In this document: piece by piece, positions 1-10,994 of the stretch
Numbering within the stretch: position 1 is the stretch's first letter
Layout: every line of letters starts with the position of its first letter
Program-made: the position numbers and the translations under genes
Origin: Asterias rubens
Lineage: Eukaryota; Echinodermata; Asteroidea; Forcipulatida; Asteriidae
Reading direction: 5' to 3'
Length of the DNA: 64,000 nt
Assembly (NCBI RefSeq): GCF_902459465.1
Contig: NC_047081.1
Span: 12,196,849-12,260,848, forward strand
Notes under the pieces: model-generated
What the model was told of the DNA's origin: nothing
Database searches by the model: none
What the model saw: only the letters and a program-made list of their open reading frames with translations

Positions 1-645
1 TTTAAAGATATAGACCGTTACCATGGAAATGCTGTGAAATAACTGTTGAAGGATATGATACATTATGCAAGTTAGTTTGTAGGTTTAGGTTCCAAATAAC
101 GTTGCGATGTATGAGCGGGAGAAGAGAGTGTGTGTGTGTTGGGGGGGGGGGGGTTGATTACAACTTATCCCTCCTGGATGTGTGACGCTGTTTCTGGAAG
201 TATTTTGGGAAGTAGTTCATGATGCGACTATCACTTTGCTAAGATTTCAGATGTATCGCTCCAACATGGGTGATAAGGTTGCTCCATGATCCAACAGAAG
301 GGGGAGTGAAGTGTCCATTGTTAGGGACTTCATTTTGAGAAGGTGCCCTCAATTATACAATTAGGATTTCCATCCCTGTTCCTTTTTGTTTTTGTTTTAT
401 CTTCAAAATTTAATCAATATGTGTCCCTCATCACATCTGGTCACGATTCAGTGGGAGCGGTTGGTAAGTGGGTCTAGCGCGTATGTCACAGTGAAGTTAT
501 AGCTCATCAACTCAAACGGCTGTTTCTTTAATTCCCTCTCATTTTGAGTTATATTTACTTTGAGGTTTCAATTTTAAAGGGGAAACAAGGTGTAATAGTA
601 TTGATAAGAATAATTAATTGTTTTGTCAGCTTTGGTTCAGTTTAA

Positions 646-1235
646 TTAAAGTCACCTGGAAATATAAATTTTTTTCTTTCAAACATAAGAGTATAATTAT
701 GCTTACGAACAATAAAACAATTTTTTTAGTAATTGTTTGTCACGATTTATATGTTTAAAAAATATATAAAGTTGTTTGGGGGGCTGACTCCGCCTACCCC
801 TTTTGTGACGTCAATCGAGGCAGACTTTGCCTGCAATGCGTCTGGTAAACATACGTGCAAAGTACATGTACGTCCAAGTCGTGAGTTGGTACGTTTCAAA
901 AAGTGTTTTTCTGCATTCAGCAGCAATACACCTGGTCGGCATTGCCGAAAAAAAAAAAAAAATATATCTTTTTTTTGAAACGTACAAACTCACGACTTGG
1001 TCCGTACATGTACTTTGCAATTGTGTTTACTCTACGCATTACAGGCAAAGTCTGCCTCGATTGACGTCACGAACAGCGCCCTCTCGGGTCGGGGTATACT
1101 GTTAACTTTGTAAATAACATAAGAACTGATTTTTTAAAACCTTAGTTAACTGTTTATTCACATTCCACTCATCAAAACACATAAATTAGTGATAAAGCTT
1201 TATTTTGAAAAAATACCACTTCCAGGTGACTTTAA
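646..1235. mobile_element. TTAA-flanked MITE with long internal foldback, copy 1
   Basis: Inverted ends reading AAGTCACCTGGAA are each bounded by TTAA, as expected for a TTAA-targeting (piggyBac-like) non-autonomous element. Inside, two arms of about 100 bp (roughly 800-905 and 975-1080) are inverted copies of each other around a short A/T-rich loop. Each arm carries a full TGACGTCA palindrome. There is no transposase gene; the short ORFs here are repeat shadows. Two more copies lie at 8559-9088 and 54398-54974 in the opposite orientation. The piggyBac link is inference from the TTAA target only. Confidence 0.85.
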
Positions 1236-2184
1236 GTTTTGACCATTTTTGCTTCCACTATACAATTAACGGTACTTTTTGATCCAGAACTTCTGATCGG
1301 AAGTGATTGTTTGTTTTTATAATTCTCTTGAAATAGGACAATTATTCTAAGGATCGTCTTCTACCCTTTGTTTTCAATGAGTTATGTGGTCCTGTTTTAC
1401 TCAGAGAGGTAAATTTTGACTATAAATTTATATCCAATGTTATTTGTGTGTGAGAAGGGGTAAGAGTTTTGATGTGAACTATTATGTATGACGTTTAGGT
1501 ATTTCCCGATCAAGTGATAGAGGGCGCTCCGCACAAAGCTCTATCGCTGTAAAGTTAACTGTTTTTAAGACAAAGTATTCAGAACTGGGCAGCAAAATCG
1601 GCTAAGGATTTATGTATTGAACCAAGACTACGTGTGTAATAGTTATTATTATATTATATTGGGCATAGAGGTGTTGCGGCTTGTTTTAATTTCTTTAGGG
1701 CTGATACAAATTAAAACCCAGAGATTCCTGAGAAATTTGAAAAGAATTATACAAAGTATTCGAAATTTTAAATCGCTTTCGCGCAATAATTGTGAATACA
1801 GAGATGTCTATAAAAAATATTTATTGTAGAATTAAACTATTTATAATAATTACTAAAAGTGTGTACCATAATTTATTTATTAAATTTAGGAGCGAAATTA
1901 TTAACTAGAGTTTTATCCCAAAAAGAATTTATAATAAATATTGTTAACTGAATCAGTACAACATGGAATTTATCATCTTCGTCTAAATAATTGTATTAAT
2001 CCAATCAATTGATTAGTTTGATTACTTTGTAAAGAACAGTTGTTATGCAATAATAGTAAATAAATGTAACAACCTAATCAAGTTTGATTTAATTTGTTGT
2101 AAGTATTAAAGTAAATTCTAAACACACTGACCAACGTGAACCATGCTTTGTGTTTCTATGGTAGCCCTTGCATTTACTTGGTGG

Positions 2185-2219
2185 GTGTTTGTTTGTTTGT
2201 TTGTTTGTTTGTTTGTTTT
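2185..2219. repeat. (GTTT)n microsatellite
   Basis: About seven uninterrupted GTTT units followed by T-rich sequence. Confidence 0.8.
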
Positions 2220-2593
2220 GTGTCTTTGTTTCTTTTTTTTACCAAAAGGACAACATTTCATTTGCATGCAGAAGTTGCGTTTTGGAAGACAGCAATGAGT
2301 TCCACGGAGTGTTTATTATTTGATTGTTTGGTTATTTTTTTATTTGCTTATTTATTATCATTTTTCCCCAAAAATTTATTTTGTTTGATAATTTAGTTAT
2401 TATAAAATATTTATGTATAATTTTACTTTGTTGCGAATGTATTTATTTTCATATTGGGGTTTAGTTTAAACATTGCTCTCGTTTGAAAATGACATTAAAA
2501 AGCTGAACATACCAAAAAGGCACCTCTGATGTGTGTTGAGGGACTCCTTGAGAAAATAACCACAACAATACACATTTAAAAAATAATTAATGG

Positions 2594-2787
2594 CTTGACG
2601 TTTAGGCCCTTTTCGAAACCACGGCTTCGGGTTTGGATTCGGCTCCGGCTAGCTTGGTCCCGCGATTGTTTTGACAATTAATAGTGCGCCTGCTTTGCGT
2701 ACACGCTCAGTGCTTCAGACGAGAGAACGGTGCCTGAAGCCAAAGCCAAAGCCGAAGCCGTGGTTTCGAAAGGGGCCTAAATTGACA
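2594..2787. mobile_element. Palindromic foldback element (MITE-like)
   Basis: The left end (about 2600-2645), with the cores GGCCCTTTTCGAAACCACGG and CTTCGGGTTTGG, is the inverted complement of the right end (about 2738-2780), which contains CCAAAGCCGAAGCCGTGG and TTTCGAAAGGGGCC. The arms are about 45 bp and the middle is about 95 bp. It has no coding capacity. The family is not recognised, and the element ends are approximate. Confidence 0.6.
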
Positions 2788-3556
2788 GCAGTACACATAC
2801 AATGCTGGTGGTACAAAACCAGCCAAGTAGAAAGAAATGAAAAGAGGGAGAAATGTTCTGAAAGACGCGGTGCTATACATGGATGAATATTCACAAAGGA
2901 ACAGTGGTGGTGTAGATGGGAGAGACTGGGTATGGTTTGACTACGATGAGCGGGAACACGAGGACAAACAAAATAGTTTGCATCCCCGTCCAATCTGTCA
3001 GAGTTTTATATTATTTGTTCGTATTGACAAGAATTGTTCATGTTTATTTTGTTTTTGGTTTTCGAGAAAGACTCCGATAGAGTCGAAATATTAGGCCATT
3101 CATTTATTTTTGCATTTTAAAAGAAAATCGATTTTTTTTTGCTGGTGGGTGGTTTTATACATGACACATTTGGGAATAGTTATCTGTACGAGTCCTCATC
3201 AGTTTCCCTGTTACGACCCAGGGCGCACGGGATAAAGTTTTACACGAAATGGTTAATGTTTAATGTGTTGTCTATCTGATATAGTCGACAATAATATAGG
3301 CAATTAATTAACTTTTGCAATAAAAAGAAAATCGATTTTGTTTTTGCTCGCGGGTAGGTTGTTTAAACCTTAACAAAAATAAAAATGGGAAAGATCCGCA
3401 CGAATCCTCAGTTTCCCTGTCACAACCCAGTGCGCAGGGGCCAAAGTTCAAGGCAATTAACTATAGCACATTACTGCCTACTACAGTAAACCAGGTTGCC
3501 TGCTTGATAGATCCCATAAACACCGAGATACTGGTTGGAAAGCAGCGTAAATTGCA

Positions 3557-4327
3557 ATGGCTGTCACCCGTCGGACGGCGCTCCTTGTCGGTTGGATGTG
3601 CCTGGTTCTCTGCCAAATTACAGGTAACTATTGGGTAGATTTTAGCTGCTTATACAATAATTGTTGTTGTCATGCTTTTTTAAGCCCACAATCTACACAT
3701 GCAGCATGTTTGTGAGGGCGGAAACTAATGTGTGTCAGAGATCACTTTAATGCAGATTGCATGACCCGCATCATGAGTGAATGGCCTACTTGGTGTATAT
3801 ACTATATTATTATTATTAACACAACAACAACAATATAGAAATGTAAACACTACAAATGGTTGGACTTTGTCTTATGATAGTAAACACAAACCCAAATGTG
3901 GGTCCCTCAAATGTTTAATCAGAAACCCTATGAACACGTTGTCGAAGCCGAGGTCGACACATTGCTTCACTCCTCCGAGTAAACACACACACATTATTAA
4001 AGACATTGGAAACTATTAGTAATTGTAAAAGACGAGCTCAATCGGTCGTCGAACTTGCGAGATAATAATGAAAGAAAAAAACACCCTTGTCACACGAAGT
4101 TGTGTGCGTTTAGATGGTTGATTTCGAGACCTCAAGTTCTAATTAATCTGAGGTCTCGAAATCAAATTCGTGGAATATTACGTCTTTCTCTAAAACTATG
4201 GCACTTCAGAGGGAGCCGTTTCTCACAATGTTTTATACCATCAACCTCTCCCCATGACTTGTCACCAAGTAAGGTTTAATGTCTTGAGCACCCCTTGGGT
4301 GGATATGTTTTGCGCGTTATAAATATC

Positions 4328-4411
<84 letters not shown>

Positions 4412-7400
4412 GATGTCAATAATTATTTTGAGTAATTACCAATAGTGTCCACTGCCTTTAAGAAATGTTTTACGAATGTCTTCATCGTAATCGTTCATAA
4501 TAAATTTAACTTTCAAGGAGTTGGAACAGGTGTTTGTTGCTGCCCAAGACACCCCTTGTATTTTGCTAAAAGAAGACGTGATGTAGGGGGGGGGGGGCAG
4601 CCGAAAACAAGAAGATACACAACACAAACACAAAGGGAGGCGTGGTCCTATTATAAAGGACCATATTGTCTCAACGTTATGTTTCACGTGCATTAGTTAC
4701 ATTCACCCTTTATTTTTTTGTTCTCAGTCGCCGCACCCGTGAGCTCCAATGTTCTGATACAGAATGTGTTGAATGCACTGCGGGCACAGGTTAGATCTCA
4801 GATTAGTCTGCCCCGCTGTTATCCCATTTCTCTCTTTCTCTCTCTTCTTATTCATCTTACTAGATTGTTCTTACTGTTGAGAACAACAAGGTTTTGCCTA
4901 TAAATATTGCTTGATACAAAGTCGTGCCTAAAGCGTGGTGACCGTCGTAAGCACCCCTGCAGTTTAGTGCGCACTGCCCAATCAATGCAAGGGTTGTTTG
5001 CCTCACTAAAACCCACTTTTATAACTTTCGGCAACAAGTAAAGTACACTAACATACCCGATTACATAATTATATCAATAATTCATTTAGAAGAAACTAAC
5101 AGCTCTCCTTATAAAATATAATAATATTCATTAGGTGCCTACGAACTTAATTTTACGAGGTGAGAATAATATTAACTGTAGGGTTTTCATAATAGAGTCA
5201 AGCAGATACATTTCAATTGAAGTTAATTAAAACTGCATTCAGAATTACGGATTAAATCAATAAATCATGAGTGAAGTGAGAATGGATGGTTTTCCATTTA
5301 AATTATTTATTTGATATTCTTTTTAATTCAGTATGAATCGGTGAATCAGGTTATTATTGTATTTGTTTACACAATCCAGTTGTCTATAAATAATTTCATG
5401 CTTGCAAAAAAACTACTTTAGCAGTGACTCGGTAGAATTTGATTGAATGGTCATTATTTTGCTTCCCAGTGTTTACACTTTTGTAACATCGTCGTAGAAC
5501 AAAAATAATAAATTTACAAAATAGGGAGACCGCCAAAACAGGGCTGGTATATAGCTTAGTTGGTAGATCGGTGGCACGTTCGTCCGGAGGTCGTTGGTTC
5601 CCCACTCTAGTCAATTCTTTGTTCAACCCCAAAGTAATAGATTTTCGATAGTAGCATAATTTTCCTTGTCGCCTTTCCATAAAGTCTGGAACGAGTGTTC
5701 GTGCAAGATGTGTCTTACAAGTGAACTCTGACCTTGCAGATGACATCAAAGTAAATAACCAAGTCAGTGGGACACTTGACTTCGAACAGTCGGTAAGTTG
5801 ACATCAAGATATACACCCAAAGTAAAACACGGTAGATTTATAGTGCCGTTGGTTTTACTAGTCATCATTATTGCATCGATTCTCAAAAGAGTTCCCCTAT
5901 AAAACGATACAGCAAACTTTCAGGAAAATATACCTGAAATTCATACCACTTCATCCAGTAAATAACTGGTTTGATGGTAAGTTTATATCAATGCTGCCAT
6001 AAATCGCAATAATTCCAAATAAATCATAAATGTTTTAATAAAAATGGCAGTCGTGAACATTTTACAAATTATAGTGATAACAAGGTGAACTTATAAACAA
6101 AATAGCAACATCTTGGTCCGGGCTGAAGCACGAGCCTTTGTTCCCAGCCTGGGGGCGGGCGGACAGACAAAAATGACATACCCGACAAGACAGCACATAG
6201 TTTTGTCATTGAAATAAATTAGTGTCTGAATTGAGAGTTCAACGAACCATGCTTTGTATTGCTATACGTTTTTAGAATAAAATATAACCCAGCATTAATT
6301 GTAATAAGGCGCACTTTCTCTGTATTACGTTCAAAGGCGCCGGTCCAGGTCAATCAAATAATTCTCAGATGTGCTCAAATGCCAATCTGAAAAGATGTGT
6401 TTTCTTAGAAACAGTTTTGGAAGTGAGAAAATGTCATACTAATATTAGTATATAACTGTATATGATTTGCTTTCCTCAGTCATTGGGTGGTAATCTGCGG
6501 GTATCCGGCACTGTGTCTGGTATAGACCCAACCAGTGCTGATCTTCACGGGTTCCACGTCCATTCATCCAGTGATATGAGTAATGGATGTACGTCAACAG
6601 GAGGGCATTTCAATCCGTTTGGTAAAAACCACGGGGCACCTAGTGACGTAGAGAGGTTTGTTTTTGTGTTTGCATCTTCAGATCTTTCTTTGGATTTTAA
6701 TTTTGGCTTTGTTCAATTCCTTCAAACCGTTGAACGGCAAACTAAAATGAATAACCTGGTCTTCTCCCACGCTTTGAATTAATCAAACATTTTCATTGTG
6801 TGAAATAGTGCAAATTTCACTCATGTCCGAGTGGTGTTCGTTTCGCTCTTTTGAGAGTGAAAGTCAGTCTGTTTCACTCTTTTGAGAGCGTAAGTCAGTC
6901 TGTTTCACTCTTTTGAGAGTGAAAGTCAGTCTGTTTCACTCTTTTGAGAGCGTAAGTCAGTCTGTTTCACTCTTTTGAGAGTGAAAGTCAGTCTGTTTCA
7001 CTCTTTGAGAGAGAAATTGAAACGATTTGACCCGGCGTCCTTCTCTCTTAAAAGAGTTGTCCGCCATTGGGCTCTTTGCAATATAGTGATGACGGACAAA
7101 ACGAGTGTTTTTTTTCACGCCTTTTTACACTATGAAAGTAGGACGCTTCAGGTATCATGAACGACGACCGACGTGTCGCCACGCCGTTCACTTCCTGCTT
7201 GCCGTAACACTTACAGTACGGTTAACGGTAAAGGTTTTTACGGCTACCGTTATTAACGTTCAAGCTACATCATTTAAATACCTTGCTGTGGTGTATTAAT
7301 ACGTTTCGACTGCAGTAGTTTTTGATTAATGTCATTAACCCTTGAATAATGTGTCTTTATCTTGATGTTTAGGCATGTTGGTGACTTTGGCAATGTTTAC

Positions 7401-8195
7401 CAATATCACGGCAATGTTGATGTCTCTATACAAGATCACTTGGCGTCGCTGGTCGGAGACAACTCTATTATCGGAAAAGCCATCGTGGTATGTCAATTTC
7501 AATTAATTATATCTAAACTTTCGAAGTACTTACCAAAAGACTAAATTGGACGCTTTAAAGCATTATCGGCTCAAAAAACTTGTGAAATTCACGAAACGTA
7601 CAAAAAGGCAATTTTATAGTATAATAAGCAATAACAGAAACTTGTTTTATTAATTTTAGTATTTCTCTAGCATTCAAAAGGGAAATATTGCTCACGGAGT
7701 ATTCGAAAGAAACATACATAATGAGCTGTGTATTTTGTGTTGCCTCACAATAATATTGACCCGGCCTTCTATTGATTGAACCAATACCTTCTGTTTCTTG
7801 TCTGTTCTTCTTGTTCTCTTTTGGAGACCTTCAGTGGCCCTTTGGTCCTTTTTATTAAGTGGAGCGAGTTATCTTAAAATAAGACGTTATTATCATAAGA
7901 TGTGAGATGTGTGATTAGTGGAACTGCCTCTATACGGGCAGTGTGACACAAGTACAATACAATACGAATACCTCTGTCCACTACCCATATAAAGAAGATG
8001 GAAGATCATCGCAGGGGGTCACGTCAGTGCAAACGATAAACTGATTGATTCCCTAATTGCAAAAATCTCTGATTCTTTTTTCCATTGCAGTTACACAAGG
8101 AAAGAGATGATCTTGGCACAGGTGGTTACTCTGATAGTTTGACAACTGGACACGCTGGAGCTCGTCTCGCTTGCTGTGAGATCGTCGCGGTCTAA
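3557..8195 (+). CDS. Secreted Cu/Zn superoxide dismutase
   Basis: This enzyme converts superoxide to hydrogen peroxide and oxygen. The coding exons are 3557-3623, 4728-4789, 5135-5159, 5740-5792, 6480-6655, 7373-7487 and 8091-8195. Together they make 603 nt and a 200-residue protein in continuous frame with GT-AG introns. Residues 1 to about 25 form a hydrophobic signal peptide, so export is likely. All metal ligands are present at SOD1 spacing: His95, His97, His112 and His168 for copper (human 46, 48, 63, 120), and His112, His120, His129 and Asp132 for zinc (63, 71, 80, 83). The disulfide pair Cys106/Cys194 and the guiding Arg191 are also kept. The start is the first ATG and gives the signal peptide. 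A polyadenylation signal, AATAAA, lies near 8353. The third exon is only 25 nt, and without it the frame breaks. It should be active. Whether it is orthologous to vertebrate SOD3 or a separate extracellular SOD cannot be judged here. Confidence 0.93.
3997..4461. mobile_element. MITE family with GGCAGTGGACAC ends, copy 1 (interrupted)
   Basis: The ends TTAAAGACATTGGAAACTAT and TAGTGTCCACTGCCTTTAA are degenerate inverted repeats shared with copies near 43411, 47260, 48132 and 51615. The interior carries a short foldback, GATTTCGAGACCTCA...TGAGGTCTCGAAATC, seen in the other copies. This copy lies in intron 1 of the SOD gene and has been split by a second insertion at about 4279-4412. Confidence 0.75.
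4279..4412. mobile_element. Retroposon tail with (ATT)n nested in the MITE
   Basis: A segment reading TTGAGCACCCCTTGGGTGG, then ATAAATATC, runs into about 27 ATT units. It interrupts the MITE consensus; AATGT before and GATGT after may be a short target duplication. The layout fits the 3' tail of a SINE or LINE ending in a trinucleotide repeat. Confidence 0.6.
5537..5650 (+). mobile_element. tRNA-derived SINE head
   Basis: TAGCTTAGTTGGTAGATCGG matches an A box, and GGTCGTTGGTTCCCC about 30 bases later is a B box with changes. The arrangement resembles a tRNA, but the stems are not intact, so a SINE fragment is more likely than a working tRNA. It lies in an intron of the SOD gene. Confidence 0.5.
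6832..7016. repeat. 31-bp tandem repeat of self-complementary units
   Basis: Six units of about 31 bp are built around TTTCACTCTTTTGAGAGTGAAA, which folds into a 9-bp stem with a TTTG loop. Units alternate between two versions, ending GAGAGTGAAA or GAGAGCGTAA. The array lies in the SOD intron between exons 5 and 6. Confidence 0.85.
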
Positions 8196-8558
8196 TTAGT
8201 TTGCTGTCCGAGATCATCGGGATTTAATCAATTCTTATTCAAGGATACCTCAATCTTTATTCACAGTGGACAGAGGTATTATTGTCTCTTCCTGCAGATG
8301 CAGTTTATTAAACAGTTGTTAAAATGCTTCTAATAATAGCCGAGATGTCATCAATAAACCTTTATTGATTTTCTCGTGTGATTATAACGCCGATCAGCTG
8401 CAAAACTGGTCACAACGTAGTTATTTTGGTTATGTTGACATTAAAACAAACAAAGCTAACTGTGGTTAATTCATTTGTGTTTCTATTTATGGCAGAATTA
8501 AAGCTCTTTGGTGCTTTGCATGTTGGTGGAAGGGCAAATCGTGGGTGATAATTATGTT
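8196..8558. other. SOD 3' untranslated region and intergenic DNA
   Basis: This stretch holds the likely 3' UTR with AATAAA near 8353. Nothing else was recognised before the MITE at 8559. Confidence 0.4.
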
Positions 8559-9088
8559 TTAAAGTCACCTGGAAGTGGTATTTTTTCAAAATAAAGCTTT
8601 TGTCACTAATATATGTGTTTTGATGAGTGGAATGTGAATAAACAGTTAGCTAAGGTTTTAAACAATCAGTTCTTATGTTATTTACAAATTTAAGAGTAGA
8701 CCCCGACCCGAGAGGGCGCTGTTCGTGACGTCAATTGAGGCAGACTTTGCCTGTAATGCGTAGAGTAAACACAATTGCAATTTTTTTTTTCCGGCAATGC
8801 CGACCAGGTGTATTGCTGCTGAATGCAGAAAAACACTTTTTGAAATGTACCAACTCACGACCTGGACGTACATGTACTCTGCACGTGTGTTTACTATACG
8901 CATTGCAGGCAAAGTCTGCCTCGATTGACGTCACAAAAGGGGTAGGCGGAGTCAACCCCCAAACAACTTTATAAGTTTTTTAAACATATAAATCGTGACA
9001 AACAATTGCTAAAAAAATTGTTTTATTGTTCGTAAGCATATACTCTTATGTTTGAAAGACAAACAATTCTATTTCCAGGTGACTTTAA
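8559..9088. mobile_element. TTAA-flanked MITE, copy 2 (shortened)
   Basis: It has the same TTAA plus AGTCACCTGGAA ends and the same TGACGTCA-bearing arms as copies 1 and 3, in the orientation opposite to copy 1. About 47 bp of one arm is missing next to GTAAACACAATTGCAA, where copy 3 continues with AGTACATGTACGG. This accounts for its shorter length. Confidence 0.85.
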
Positions 9089-9529
9089 GTTTTATCAGTT
9101 TTCGGAATCAATAAATATATACATCTGATAACGATTTTCAATCCGATAACGGTATACACCTTTTATTATAATTATTTATTCACCCGTGTGTCTTAGCAAA
9201 TTTTTATTTAACATTATCTTTGTTGATTTTACTTTTAATTAGCTCTATTGACAAAGACAAATAAAATGAAGAATACAAAATTTTATTCATTATGTAATTC
9301 ATTCAAACGTTGCAATTTGGAATTCACAATGCGTTTTGTAAAACAAAATGTGTCTAACCCGCAGCAACAAAAACGCATGAGAAGATCGTGCCCTTCCGAA
9401 ACAAAAGCATAGCACCCTCCCCCGTCATATAGAAACTCCGATATAAATCGATGTTGTGGTGAGGTTACAAACAATAGCCTCCCACCTAGCTGCCTGCTGC
9501 CTGCAGCTAGCAAGCACTGATGTTACAAC

Positions 9530-9750
9530 AAAATCACGCTCAGCCCCCGTTGTTGAGTGGTGTGTGGAGGAATTATACCTTTTCGCAAATACCGGGGCGC
9601 GCGCGTAAAGCTTGGAATTAGGTGCATTGTGGTCTTGCTGGTATCCAAATTTGATCCATATATATCCCACAATGCACCTCATTCAACAGTCTGCGCTTGC
9701 GTATTGGTATTTGCGATAAGGGATCCATTATTACGATACAGCGCCCTCTG
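9530..9750. mobile_element. Foldback element (MITE-like)
   Basis: The arms TTTTCGCAAATACC and ATTAGGTGCATTGTGG are mirrored by CCCACAATGCACCTCATT and GGTATTTGCGATAA. The imperfect inverted repeat is about 90 bp per arm around a short loop near 9645. It has no ORF of note; the two overlapping short ORFs are shadows. Confidence 0.6.
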
Positions 9751-9829
9751 TTGAGAAAACAGTCAACTTTGTTTGTTGCCAAGTTACACACATAATAGTT
9801 CGCCGTGGCACGTCAGAGTCGTATACAAC

Positions 9830-9906
9830 AGATTTCCAGCTCAACTTTATACTGATGGCCGATGACAACATTTCTCTTTAGCAGCTTCCAACTTTTGACT
9901 TGAAAC
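9830..9906 (+). other. Candidate 5' untranslated exon of the EF-hand gene
   Basis: The sequence ends at a good donor, TTGAAAC|GTGAGT (intron from 9907). The first coding exon of the EF-hand gene begins just after an acceptor at 10951-10956. The left boundary is not defined and no transcript evidence is available. Confidence 0.3.
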
Positions 9907-10994
9907 GTGAGTTATTTTGATAAGTCTTGATTCCTTGATGTGTTGGTGTGTGACTTCTTTTTTTAAAAGTACGTTACCGTTGGGTTTCACTTGTCACACT
10001 TGCCGATATTGATTAGGGATTTGTTGTCTCATCAAGACTAGACCGTAGACGTTAACAATAACAACACGACAAAATGGGTCAACTCGACCGATCGACAGTT
10101 AGACTTAGAAAGAACTCATGTGGGGGAGGATGGGGTTTGGAACAGTTGAGTTTTGTTCCATGCGTAAAGCTATTACAAAACAGAATATCATGTCTTCATG
10201 ATTTTAATTGAATATTGATTGAACCATTAAATTTATTAACTATTATATTAGGCCTCTAAGTCTAATTATTAATTATTACAATCATGTATTCTCAGAGAGT
10301 CCGACCATGTCCGACTGAGTCCATCCATTCATCCATGAAATGAATCCACGATATATCCAATTTTACCAAGCAAGAGTAGGCTAATTTAATATACATGTAA
10401 AAAGTTAATAGCAGTACAGTAGACTTGCACTTTGCAGGTATAACATACATGTTTAAAATCTTTTTTTTTTATGCAGTGTTGGCTCAGAAAAGAGCCAGTT
10501 TCAAAGCTGGTTTCAGAGCCAACACCCCCTCAAAAGAGATTTTACACAGTGACATGGTTGTAAACTTGTACTTTGTAGTAGGCCTTACCGCGAATCCTAG
10601 TTTACTAAGCTATGTATTAATTAGCCTACATTTATGATTTATATTCATTATTCTCCACACCATCAACACACAAAGCTTCAAACACCATTTACAATTTGAC
10701 CAAGTTTTTAATAAATAAATATATTTTGTTTTTACCTCTCTGATCTGAAATTGAGAATCTGACCTTTCCTCCTTCATTTACCAGCATTAAACCTGTACTC
10801 CAGTCCAGTCTCTACAAACAATAAACATTGAATGAATGTTAATTTCTATTGAATGATGTTGTGGTTTTTTTTGTGTTTTTTTTGTTTTTTTTGGGGGGGG
10901 GCGGTGGGGGTGGTAATAAGTTTGTTAATTTGATTGTAAATGATTTGATTCTCCAGATTAATTCAACAAAGAATAACACCCAACCACTTCCACT

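Noticed and set aside
733-1105. Several overlapping ORFs of 69-92 codons on both strands
   Set aside because: They lie wholly within the foldback MITE and recur in its other copies (8682-8974, 54529-54892) with no conserved domain.
5396-5749. 117-codon minus-strand ORF
   Set aside because: It crosses the tRNA-derived SINE and a SOD exon in antisense, with no family features.
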